Position numbers and translations under genes: made by a program. The notes under the pieces were generated by a model, which ran no database searches, was not told where the DNA came from, and worked only from the letters and a program-made list of their open reading frames with translations. Of a stretch of DNA of 7,851 bases, positions 1 through 5,425 are shown one piece after another; position 1 is the stretch's first letter; the number at the start of each line of letters is the position of its first letter. Location: positions 1 to 7,851 of the forward strand of contig JAPUJL010000475.1 in NCBI GenBank assembly GCA_027296185.1, in the 5' to 3' direction. Source of the DNA: SAR324 cluster bacterium (GTDB taxonomy: Bacteria > SAR324 > JACQKK01).

Positions 1-48
1 CCGGGCCTGAGGCTCCGATCGCTCCCGGCGGCGGCCGGGCATTCCCAT
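1..48 (-). CDS. Possible 5' end of a gene leaving the window (minus strand)
   Basis: An ATG at 48-46 on the minus strand opens 16 codons (MGMPGRRRERSEPQAR) that stay open to the window edge. A GGAG at 58-55 lies six bases upstream, which is good SD spacing. A second in-frame ATG lies two codons later. The product is too short to assign to any family, and sixteen open codons in GC-rich DNA are weak evidence. The call rests on start plus SD and on the divergent arrangement with the gene at 222. Confidence 0.25.
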   Translation of the reverse strand, partial: MGMPGRRRERSEPQAR

Positions 49-221
49 GTGACGCTCCGCCCATCCGCGTTTAGCCTATTCGTCTGGTCATCGGGCCTCG
101 CGGCGATGGGGGCGCCCGCACCCACAAGGCCCAACGCGAGCTGGAAGGACTCGCCTAGTTCAGGCACGGCGCGGCCGCGCGCCTCATTCGCTGCAAAAAA
201 TCAGCACCGGGGGCTCCCGCC

Positions 222-623
222 ATGTCGCGCGAATTGCTGGCGTTGCTGATCGTAGCCCTGCTGGCGTTGCCCTGGCCCCTGTGGTGGGGGCTGCGGCTGG
301 GCCGGCGGCGGCGGCTGCTCCGGCGCGCCCGGCTGGCCGCCGCGGCGCGGCGGGAGACCGATCCCCAGAAGCGGCGGGAAATGCTGCTGCGCTGGAACGA
401 CATGGGCGGGGGCGATGCGGCCAAGCGCTCCCTGCGGCGCAACGCGGTCCGCGAGCAGGGCCGGCAAGCCCGCACCCGGGGCGAGCCCGTGACCGCCAAT
501 CCCTTCCCCATCACCCTCTGGGGACGCGGCCGGCAGTGGAAGTCCGGGTGGAGCTCCGTGGAAAAACAGGTGCGCTGGCTGGAAAGCCACCGCGAGGACG
601 TCCCCCAAGACCGCAGACCCTAG
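222..623 (+). CDS. Small basic protein with an N-terminal membrane anchor, unknown function
   Basis: This encodes 133 residues that I do not recognise. Residues 5-24 are a hydrophobic stretch (LLALLIVALLALPWPLWW region), followed at once by an arginine cluster (GRRRRLLRRAR, 27-37). That pattern predicts a single N-terminal membrane anchor with the rest in the cytoplasm under the positive-inside rule. The rest is very basic, with an Arg/Lys-rich helical part (about 45-87) and a C-terminal part with several tryptophans (100, 106, 110, 119). A tryptophan-rich tail on a basic domain could contact membrane or RNA, but that is inference. The SD is weak (GGGGG at 209-213). The gene ends 25 bases before the stop of the convergent nitroreductase. 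An overlapping antisense reading frame (201-656) has no recognisable features, so this strand is preferred. It could still be spurious. Confidence 0.5.
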   Translation: MSRELLALLIVALLALPWPLWWGLRLGRRRRLLRRARLAAAARRETDPQKRREMLLRWNDMGGGDAAKRSLRRNAVREQGRQARTRGEPVTANPFPITLWGRGRQWKSGWSSVEKQVRWLESHREDVPQDRRP

Positions 624-648
624 AGGCGCGGAGTGAATCCCCCCAGAA

Positions 649-1371
649 TCAGACATCCACGAACGTGGCGAAGGCGCTGACGGGCTCCCGGGGCGTGACC
701 AGTTGGTTCTCCGGCGCCTCGGGATCGGCGTAACCCAGGGACATGCCGCACAGGACCACCTCGTCCTCCGGGATGCCGATGTGCTCCCGCAGGATCGCGT
801 GGTACTTGGCGAAGGCCGCCTGGGGGCAGGTGTGCAGCCCCTCCCCCCGCGCCGCGATCATGATATTCTGCAGAAACATGCCGTAGTCGAGCCAGGAGCC
901 CCGCTCGAGGGCGCGCGCGATGGTGAAGATCATGCCGATGGGCGCGTCGAAGAACAGGAAGTTCCGCGCATGCTGGGCCTTGGTGCCCTCCCGGTCGCCC
1001 TTCTGGATGCCGAGCAGGCCGAACAGTTCCCAGGCGATCTGCCGCTGGCGGCTTTTGAACGGCTCCGGCAGCCGGTCCGGGGAGCGCTTCAACTCGGGCT
1101 GGTGTTCGTCCGCGCGATTGAAGTGCGCATCCACCAACGCCTCGGACAACCGGGACTTCCGCTCCCCGCCGAGGACGTACACCCGCCAGGGCTGGATGTT
1201 GACCCCGCTGGGCGCGCGGCTGGCCACCTCCAGTACCCGCTCCACGGTCTCCCGGGGCACCGGGCGCGGCAGAAACCGCCGCATGGACCGGCGGGTCTCG
1301 ATCGCCTCCCGGGGCGTCCCGGCGATGTCCTCCTCCAGCTGCTGCGCCGCTACCGCGATACTCCGAGTCAT
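649..1371 (-). CDS. Nitroreductase family protein (FMN-dependent, PnbA-like)
   Basis: The 240-residue product fits the FMN-dependent nitroreductase fold. These cytoplasmic homodimers use NAD(P)H to reduce nitroaromatics, quinones or related electron-poor substrates. The N-terminal FMN-phosphate motif is clear: ETRRSMRRF at 25-33, with Arg27, Arg28, Ser29 and Arg31. It is followed by ASRAPSGVNIQPWRVYVL at 50-67, the conserved flavin-contacting segment. LDYGMFLQNIMIAARGEGL (161-179) is the central dimer helix, and CGMSLGYADPEAPEN (208-222) is the typical C-terminal FMN loop. The layout resembles nitrobenzoate reductase-type members more than NfsB; substrate is not predictable. I chose the ATG at 1371 over one 16 codons upstream because GGAG at 1381-1378 lies six bases before it and family homology begins soon after. 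The gene has its own promoter and is divergent from the TRAP binding-protein gene. No regulator gene is adjacent. Confidence 0.93.
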   Translation of the reverse strand: MTRSIAVAAQQLEEDIAGTPREAIETRRSMRRFLPRPVPRETVERVLEVASRAPSGVNIQPWRVYVLGGERKSRLSEALVDAHFNRADEHQPELKRSPDRLPEPFKSRQRQIAWELFGLLGIQKGDREGTKAQHARNFLFFDAPIGMIFTIARALERGSWLDYGMFLQNIMIAARGEGLHTCPQAAFAKYHAILREHIGIPEDEVVLCGMSLGYADPEAPENQLVTPREPVSAFATFVDV

Positions 1372-1434
1372 GCTCCGCTCCGAATGGTTTGGGTCAGGCG
1401 GGCCTGCATCGCGGCCCAATTCGCTCCAGCGTGC

Positions 1435-1463
1435 ATTATAGCCTCACTTCCCCCGGATGGCAT
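1435..1463 (-). promoter_or_regulatory. Sigma70-type promoter of the nitroreductase gene
   Basis: On the minus strand a perfect TATAAT -10 box (1440-1435) stands 17 bases from ATGCCA (1463-1458), a 4/6 match to TTGACA. Transcription would start near 1428, giving a leader of about 57 bases before the ATG at 1371. AT-rich hexamers are rare here, so this is one of the better promoter candidates in the window. The -35 box lies inside an inverted repeat (1453-1478), so a repressor bound there would block polymerase. Confidence 0.5.
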
Positions 1464-1478
1464 GCCTATGCCGTTCGG
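1453..1478. repeat. 26-base inverted repeat in the divergent regulatory region
   Basis: The 11-base arms CCGGATGGCAT (1453-1463) and ATGCCGTTCGG (1468-1478) flank a four-base loop, GCCT. Nine of 11 positions are complementary as DNA. The other two (1456 with 1475, 1458 with 1473) are G-T pairs when read as plus-strand RNA, so a plus transcript would form an uninterrupted 11-pair stem. The inner arm covers the -35 box of the minus-strand nitroreductase promoter. It is either a protein operator or an RNA hairpin in the leader of the TRAP binding-protein gene. No T-tract follows, so it is not a classical terminator. Confidence 0.5.
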
Positions 1479-1545
1479 ATTGGCCGTTTGCCACCGGCGC
1501 GGCGTTGCGCCAGAATGCGCCCCTAGCGGCCCGTCCACCAATCCT

Positions 1546-1553
1546 GGGAGGTG
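1546..1553 (+). promoter_or_regulatory. Strong SD that fixes the TRAP binding-protein start
   Basis: GGGAGGTG lies four bases before the ATG at 1558. The reading frame is open far upstream (back to 703, antisense to the nitroreductase). This SD, and a signal peptide beginning exactly at 1558, decide the start. Confidence 0.85.
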
Positions 1554-1557
1554 CGTC

Positions 1558-2664
1558 ATGATCCGATCCGCTGTTTGGCTTCAGACATTCGGCCGTGCGG
1601 CCCGCCTGTTTGCCGCCGTGCTGGCGGTGGGCGCGATCTGGGCCACGCTCTTGGCTGGCCCGCCCGCGGGGGCGGTGGAGAAGCTGGCGATCGCCCACCT
1701 CTACCCGGAGAACCTGACCAACAACGAGGTGCACCCGGCGATGGTCTACTTCAAGACCCTGCTCGAGGAGCGCACGGGGGGCTTCTACGAGGTCGAGATC
1801 TTCGCCGGCGGGCAACTGGGCAACGAGGTGGAAACCCTGCGGGAAACCCAGGACGGGGTCACGATCCAGATGACCATCCCCTCCTCGGGCGCCTTCTCGT
1901 CCTTTTACCGGAAGTACCAAGCCATCGTGGCGCCCTACCTCTTTCCGGACAAGCTCACCGCCTGGGCGTTTTTCGATTCGGCGTTCATGGCGGATTTCAT
2001 GGGCGGCTTGCCGGAAATCGGGCTGCGCTATCTGGGTACGATGGACGACGGCGGGGGGTTCGTGGTGCTGACCAACAGCCTGCGGCCGGTCTACTCCAAG
2101 GCGGATTTAGTGGGCATGCGGGTGCGCACCGAGGAGAACCCTTCCCACATGGCGATTATGAACGCCATGGGCGCCTCCGCCACGCCCATGGCCTGGGGCG
2201 ACGTGATCCCGGCGCTGGCGACCCAGACCGCCCACGCCCAGTTCAACGCGCCGGTGGTGATCGCCGCCTTCAACCTGTGGGACGTGCAGAAGTACGTGAC
2301 CTACCTCAACCACATCTACAACACGCTCAACTGGGTGGTCAGCGAAACCTGGTTCCAGGCCCAGAGCGAAGCCCACCGGTTGGAAATCCTCCGCGCCTCG
2401 CGGGAGGCGATTCTGTACTCCCGGGCGCTGGCGGCGCACCTGTCCATCCAGGCGGTGGAGGAATCCAAAAAAAAAGGAATGGTCGTCAACACCATCGCCG
2501 CGGACGACCTGGCCGAGTTGAGGCGGATGTCCCTGGCGGGCTACCGGGAGTGGGCGATCGACGAGTTCGGCCTGCCGGCGGAGCTGGTGGACGGCGTGCG
2601 CGCCGAGGTGGCCCGCATCCATGAAGAACTGGGCCGCACCTACCTGCGCCGCTACGCAAGATAA
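1558..2664 (+). CDS. TRAP transporter substrate-binding protein, DctP type, orphan
   Basis: The 368-residue product is a periplasmic binding protein of the DctP/TRAP (TAXI-unrelated) family. These deliver carboxylated solutes to a DctQ/DctM membrane pair. Residues 1-39 form a Sec signal peptide: early arginines, a hydrophobic core around 17-33, and an AGA cut site before Val40. Family features follow in order: an IFAGGQLGNEVETLR segment (81-95), LRYLGTMDDGGG (156-167), DLVGMRVRTEENP (183-195) with Arg190 at the carboxylate-binding arginine position, TPMAWGDVIPALATQ (209-223), and WDVQKYVTYLNH (241-252). The usual QENP pocket motif reads QFNAP (228-232): Asn is kept, Glu is replaced by Phe and Pro by Ala. 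Length is slightly above the family norm of about 320-350. No dctQ or dctM gene is in the window, so its membrane partner must be elsewhere or beyond the edges. Near the 3' end is a run of nine adenines (2467-2475). The ligand is unknown. Confidence 0.92.
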   Translation: MIRSAVWLQTFGRAARLFAAVLAVGAIWATLLAGPPAGAVEKLAIAHLYPENLTNNEVHPAMVYFKTLLEERTGGFYEVEIFAGGQLGNEVETLRETQDGVTIQMTIPSSGAFSSFYRKYQAIVAPYLFPDKLTAWAFFDSAFMADFMGGLPEIGLRYLGTMDDGGGFVVLTNSLRPVYSKADLVGMRVRTEENPSHMAIMNAMGASATPMAWGDVIPALATQTAHAQFNAPVVIAAFNLWDVQKYVTYLNHIYNTLNWVVSETWFQAQSEAHRLEILRASREAILYSRALAAHLSIQAVEESKKKGMVVNTIAADDLAELRRMSLAGYREWAIDEFGLPAELVDGVRAEVARIHEELGRTYLRRYAR

Positions 2665-2762
2665 TCGGGCACCTGGCGGTGGCCTTCGGTCAAGCAGGAT
2701 GCGGAACGGGACCCTGGGGGATTGCCGATCGGCCGCAGGCGGTTCCGGCTGAAATTCCGCGG

Positions 2763-3803
2763 CTAGGCTCGATGGTTGTCGATCCGTTCCAGCATGTCCC
2801 CGTACAGCCCGCGCTGGATGCGCTCGATCGAAGTGAACTCGTGGGGATAGCCCAGGGGTATGCGGCTGACCTCATTCAGCTGCGCCAGGTGGTCGTCGTC
2901 CAACTCGAAGTCCAGGCAACCCAGGTTCTGCTCGATCTGCTCGACGGTACGCGCCCCGACGATGGGCACCATCACGCCCTTTTGGCGGCGCACCCAGTTG
3001 ATGGCCACCTGCGCGTCGGGCCGCCCGATCTCCCGGGCGATCTTCCCCAGTTCGCGGGCGATGCCGAAGTTGCGCTCGGTGAAGAAGCGGTTGTTCATGA
3101 ACATGCGCCGGGTCACCGCCTCGTCCCGCTTTGCGTCGCCGGAGTACTTGCCCGTCAGCAGCCCCCCGGCCAGGGGCGCCCAAGCAGCGATGGCCAGGTC
3201 GTGGGCCCGGGCCATGGGCAGAAATTCCCGCTCCGGCGTACGCTCGATCAGGCTGTATTCGATCTGCAGGGCCACGAAGCGCGTCCAGCCCCGTAGCTCC
3301 GCCAGGGTGTTGGCCTGGGAGACGATCCAGGCGGGGGTGTTGGAGATGCCTACGTAGAGCACTTTTCCGGCCCGCACCGCGTCGTCCAGGGCACGCATCA
3401 CCTCGTCCACGGGGGTCATGTAGTCCCAACTGTGTACCCAGTAGAGATCGACGTAGTCGGTGCGCAGCCGCTTCAGGCTGGCCTCGAGGGATTGCACCAG
3501 GTTCTTGCGCTGGTTTCCGCCGGCGTTGGGATCGTCGGGGCGCATGTTGAGGGTATACTTGGTGGCCAGCACAATTCGTTCGCGCTTGTCCGCGATGAAT
3601 TCGCCGACGTACTCCTCGCTGGTACCGTCGATGTACTTGTTGGCCGTGTCAATGAAGTTCCCGCCCCGGTCGAGGTACGTGTCGAAGATGCGGCGGCTCA
3701 CATCCTTCGGGGCGCCGTTCCCCCAGCCCTCGCCGAAGGTGAGCGCGCCCAGGGAGATTTCCGAAACCCGCAACCCGCTGCGTCCCAGCAATTTGTAGCG
3801 CAT
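2763..3803 (-). CDS. Aldo/keto reductase
   Basis: The 346-residue product is an NADPH-dependent aldo/keto reductase, a cytoplasmic (alpha/beta)8 barrel that reduces aldehydes or ketones. The catalytic tetrad is complete: Asp52, Tyr57, Lys82 and His124 (in YWVHSWD). The start MRYKLLGRSGLRVSEISLG (1-19) and the segment GGNFIDTANKY (47-57) are typical of the YajO/Tas-like bacterial subgroup. KVLYVGISN (147-155) and AWAPLAGGLLTGKY (207-220) are the next conserved strands. IVGARTVEQIEQNL (281-294) is the 2'-phosphate cofactor site, with Arg285. The length is normal. GGAGG at 3811-3807 precedes the ATG by three bases, somewhat tight. It is divergent from apaG across 126 bases and convergent with the TRAP binding-protein gene across 98 bases, where I see only a short palindrome (2724-2733) and no T-rich terminator. 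The substrate cannot be told. Confidence 0.94.
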   Translation of the reverse strand: MRYKLLGRSGLRVSEISLGALTFGEGWGNGAPKDVSRRIFDTYLDRGGNFIDTANKYIDGTSEEYVGEFIADKRERIVLATKYTLNMRPDDPNAGGNQRKNLVQSLEASLKRLRTDYVDLYWVHSWDYMTPVDEVMRALDDAVRAGKVLYVGISNTPAWIVSQANTLAELRGWTRFVALQIEYSLIERTPEREFLPMARAHDLAIAAWAPLAGGLLTGKYSGDAKRDEAVTRRMFMNNRFFTERNFGIARELGKIAREIGRPDAQVAINWVRRQKGVMVPIVGARTVEQIEQNLGCLDFELDDDHLAQLNEVSRIPLGYPHEFTSIERIQRGLYGDMLERIDNHRA

Positions 3804-3929
3804 GGCCCTCCGTCGGTCTTGTTCCGCACACCCTTCGCCGGGTACGATAGTCCGTCATCCGCTTCCGGGCAACCGCGCGCCGCAAACGCGGCCAGGCTTT
3901 GGCAATCGAATTTTCCGGAGTGCAACCGT

Positions 3930-4313
3930 ATGCCCACCGCAGTCACTCAGGGCCTGGAAGTCTCGGTCGAATCCTTCTATCTCGAGGATCAGTCCGACTC
4001 GGAAAACAACGTCTTCGCCTTTGCCTACCGGGTGCGCCTGAAGAACCTGGGCGAGCAGACGCTGCAACTCCTCAGCCGGCACTGGGTGATCACCGACAGC
4101 ACCGGCACCGTGCGCCAGGTGCGCGGGGAGGGAGTGGTCGGGCAGCAACCCATCCTGGCGCCGGGGGAGGACTACGAGTACGTGAGCGGGTCGCGGCTGG
4201 ATTCCCCCATGGGCACCATGCACGGCACCTACCGCATGCGCACCCCCAACGGCGAAACCTTTGAGGCCGAAATCCCCCTGTTCACCCTATCGGCCAATCC
4301 TACGCTGAATTGA
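3930..4313 (+). CDS. apaG: ApaG protein
   Basis: The 127 residues match ApaG (DUF525), a single immunoglobulin-like beta-sandwich domain. Its cellular role is still loosely defined; mutants of the enterobacterial gene affect cobalt resistance and magnesium efflux. Diagnostic segments are SRHWVITDSTG (49-59), VRGEGVVGQQPILAPGE (64-80), the conserved YVSGSRLDSPMGTMHGTYRM stretch (84-103), and FEAEIPLFTL (111-120). The length is normal. The ATG at 3930 is chosen because CGGAG at 3916-3920 precedes it at nine bases and homology starts right after. The frame is open upstream but there it is antisense to the aldo/keto reductase. In many gammaproteobacteria apaG sits between ksgA and apaH. Here neither is adjacent, so this is a stand-alone copy. 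A weak plus-strand promoter (TTGTTC 3819-3824, TACGAT 3843-3848) may drive it. Confidence 0.95.
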   Translation: MPTAVTQGLEVSVESFYLEDQSDSENNVFAFAYRVRLKNLGEQTLQLLSRHWVITDSTGTVRQVRGEGVVGQQPILAPGEDYEYVSGSRLDSPMGTMHGTYRMRTPNGETFEAEIPLFTLSANPTLN

Positions 4314-4355
4314 GGGGGCGGTCCGGGGTCGTTGCGGTTGCACCCAAGTGTGGTT

Positions 4356-4556
4356 TTACAGCAGCTTCACGAGCCCCGCGACGATCGCGATTCCCCCTGG
4401 AATCATCGCCCCCATTCTCACCGTCGAGCGCAACTCCACCTCCTTGTGGTCTGCCTTGAGCCGGGCTTCCAACTCGTGGAGATCGTGCCGGAGCCGGGTT
4501 TCGCGCTCTTGCAAGTCCCGCTTGGTGGCGAGTTGATCGTTGACCAAATCCGCCAT
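4356..4556 (-). CDS. Short CCDC90/DUF1640-like coiled-coil protein with C-terminal membrane anchor
   Basis: The 66-residue product starts MADLVNDQLATKRDLQE. It continues with charged heptad-like helix (about 10-46, rich in Leu/Glu/Arg/Lys) and ends with one hydrophobic segment (49-66, GAMIPGGIAIVAGLVKLL). The 'LATKRDLxE ... LELRxTVRxGxMxxxGIAIxAxLxKL' pattern is the C-terminal half of the bacterial DUF1640/CCDC90-like family, tail-anchored trimeric or tetrameric coiled coils of unclear function. Typical members are longer and begin with a small helical head ending in a 'TFDT...LKEAG' region. That head is missing here and is not found upstream, since the preceding gene ends 54 bases away. The start is convincing: AAAGGA at 4568-4563 is six bases upstream. 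This looks like a naturally short form rather than a broken one. It may be cotranscribed with 4611-5060. Confidence 0.75.
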   Translation of the reverse strand: MADLVNDQLATKRDLQERETRLRHDLHELEARLKADHKEVELRSTVRMGAMIPGGIAIVAGLVKLL

Positions 4557-4590
4557 CGTTGTTCCTTTGCCGGTTAACGGTCGGGACGAT

Positions 4591-4607
4591 GGCGCCCCCC
4601 GGGCGCC
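4591..4607 (-). terminator. GC-rich hairpin after the secreted-protein gene, possible attenuator
   Basis: A perfect seven-base stem, GGCGCCC (4591-4597) and GGGCGCC (4601-4607), closes a three-base loop four bases past the stop codon of the secreted-protein gene. No T-tract follows on the minus strand, so it is not a standard intrinsic terminator. Sitting between two same-strand genes, it could reduce read-through or protect the upstream mRNA 3' end. Confidence 0.35.
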
Positions 4608-4610
4608 GCG

Positions 4611-5060
4611 CTAGGATTTAGGGGGATCCTCGAACTTGGGTCCGCAGCGGATTTCCATCTCGATAGGGATATTTTCGAGCAGGGTGCGGCCCAGGGCATC
4701 GCAGAGCTTGGCCGCTTCGGTATTGGTATTGGGCCGCGCCAGCATGCAGATCGGGCGCAACTCGCGGGAAGCGTCGGTATCCAGATAGGCCATACCCAGG
4801 AATTTCACCGCCCGCGGGAGGTTGCCCATGCGCCGGCTCCACTCGACGAAGCACTTGCGCTCTTGTTCCTGGCGGAGGGCCTCCGTGGCCTCGCCGTCGA
4901 ACAGGATTCCGAATTCGCGGTAATAGCTGCGCCAGGAATCCTCGGAATCCAGATGGACGGTGAAGGTCCGTCCATCCGGAGAGGACTGCGCAAGGCAAAG
5001 GGTGGCGGCCCCCATGACCAGTAACGCGGCGATCGATGCGCGTGCGATCCGCTTCACCAT
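4611..5060 (-). CDS. Secreted protein with four cysteines, unknown family
   Basis: The 149-residue product has a clear Sec signal peptide: MVKRIAR, a hydrophobic core at about 8-23, and a likely cut after LCLA (residue 24). There is no proper lipobox at Cys22. The mature part (about 125 residues) is hydrophilic and mostly helical in character. It holds four cysteines (70, 105, 120, 139), an even number compatible with two disulfides in the periplasm. KCFVEWSRRMGNLPRAVKF (69-87) and RELRPICMLARPNTNTEAAK (99-118) look structured, but I recognise no family. The ATG at 5060 is chosen because AAGGAG at 5071-5066 lies five bases upstream and the signal peptide begins there; the open frame further upstream is low-complexity and unlike coding sequence. 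It may be cotranscribed with the downstream coiled-coil/TM gene, which would put a periplasmic and a membrane protein in one unit. Confidence 0.75.
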   Translation of the reverse strand: MVKRIARASIAALLVMGAATLCLAQSSPDGRTFTVHLDSEDSWRSYYREFGILFDGEATEALRQEQERKCFVEWSRRMGNLPRAVKFLGMAYLDTDASRELRPICMLARPNTNTEAAKLCDALGRTLLENIPIEMEIRCGPKFEDPPKS

Positions 5061-5099
5061 GGTTGCTCCTTGAGTGGCATGGCCGCCGCGATCGCTCTT

Positions 5100-5138
5100 C
5101 CGGCGTGGCGCTCTGCCGGCGTGGCACTCTGCCGGTGG
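5100..5138. repeat. 16-base tandem repeat, two full copies plus a partial
   Basis: CCGGCGTGGCGCTCTG (5100-5115) is followed directly by CCGGCGTGGCACTCTG (5116-5131), one mismatch, and then by CCGGTGG (5132-5138), a partial third unit. A fragment resembling the unit's end (CGCTCTT) precedes the array at 5093-5099. If transcription of the secreted-protein gene starts near 5280 the array lies in its leader. It may be simple slippage, or a repeated binding site. Confidence 0.7.
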
Positions 5139-5223
5139 ACATGGCAACGTGAACGGCACCCCCGTTGACCGTCCGGACGCCGGCCGAGCCGGGCCGGGCG
5201 GAAAGGCGGCAGCGCCAACCTTA

Positions 5224-5253
5224 CCCGCATGACGCGGTGAATTCCCGCATGAC
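5224..5253. repeat. Direct repeat CCCGCATGAC, 20-base period
   Basis: CCCGCATGAC occurs at 5224-5233 and again at 5244-5253, followed in each case by a similar CGGTG. A period of 20 bases is about two helical turns, so a protein could occupy both on the same face of the DNA. The pair lies about 30 bases from the candidate -10 box of the minus-strand promoter, on its downstream side. Confidence 0.5.
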
Positions 5254-5286
5254 CGGTGCGTTTCGCGGCGCACGGGAGAAAGATTC

Positions 5287-5315
5287 CCTATACCAGTTTC
5301 CGGTTTCGATGACAC
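5287..5315 (-). promoter_or_regulatory. Candidate promoter of the secreted-protein gene
   Basis: On the minus strand GTGTCA (5315-5310, 4/6 to TTGACA) and TATAGG (5292-5287, 4/6 to TATAAT) are separated by 17 bases. This would give a leader of roughly 220 bases before the ATG at 5060, containing both repeats described here. The boxes are moderate matches, and there is no experimental or comparative support. Confidence 0.25.
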
Positions 5316-5425
5316 TTCATGGCGGTGTGGCCGCCGCCGATGACGCTTTTTGGCCGGGCGGCGGCAGCCGCCGGACCGCGTAACCCAGGCCGGTGCGCCG
5401 GCGGATCGATCCAACGAGGCTCCCC

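Larger units (their letters stand above)
5061..5425. other. 365-base gene-free region with short repeats
   Basis: This region separates the minus-strand secreted-protein gene from the plus-strand hydrolase gene. It holds the SD of the former (5066-5071), a 16-base tandem repeat (5100-5138), a spaced 10-base direct repeat (5224-5253), a candidate minus-strand promoter (5287-5315), and the SD of the hydrolase (GAGG, 5416-5419). Translated reading frames across it are rich in Arg, Pro and Gly without motifs or signal peptides, so I see no gene in it. No convincing plus-strand promoter for the hydrolase was found. Confidence 0.6.

Noticed and set aside
168..183. GC-rich hairpin (GGCGCG, loop GCCG, CGCGCC) before the gene at 222
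   Set aside because: No T-tract on either strand; a six-base GC stem is expected by chance in this composition.
201..656. Minus-strand frame opposite the small membrane protein
   Set aside because: Low-complexity Pro/Gly/Ala sequence with no motif or SD. The plus frame has a convincing anchor segment.
1459..1471. Sigma54-like TGGCAT...TGCC upstream of the binding-protein gene
   Set aside because: GG and GC are nine bases apart rather than ten, and no sigma54 activator gene is visible.
703..1557. Open plus-strand frame continuous with the TRAP binding-protein gene
   Set aside because: It is antisense to the well-supported nitroreductase, has no motifs, and the signal peptide plus strong SD place the true start at 1558.
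1551..2624. Long plus-strand frame overlapping the binding-protein gene
   Set aside because: It is Gly/Arg/Pro-rich, without motifs, and out of phase with a clear DctP protein; typical of GC-rich shadow frames.
2665..2762. Terminator between the convergent binding-protein and aldo/keto reductase genes
   Set aside because: Only a short GCCGATCGGC palindrome is present, with no stable stem followed by a T-tract.
3432..3929. Upstream extension of apaG
   Set aside because: It is antisense to the aldo/keto reductase; ApaG homology begins at 3930 and the length is then normal.
5061..5414. N-terminal extension of the secreted protein
   Set aside because: It would bury a clear signal peptide and its SD; the extension is Arg/Pro-rich without features.
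5393..5425. GTG start for the alpha/beta hydrolase
   Set aside because: No SD precedes it, and the extra 11 residues are unlike the family; the ATG at 5426 has GAGG at six bases.
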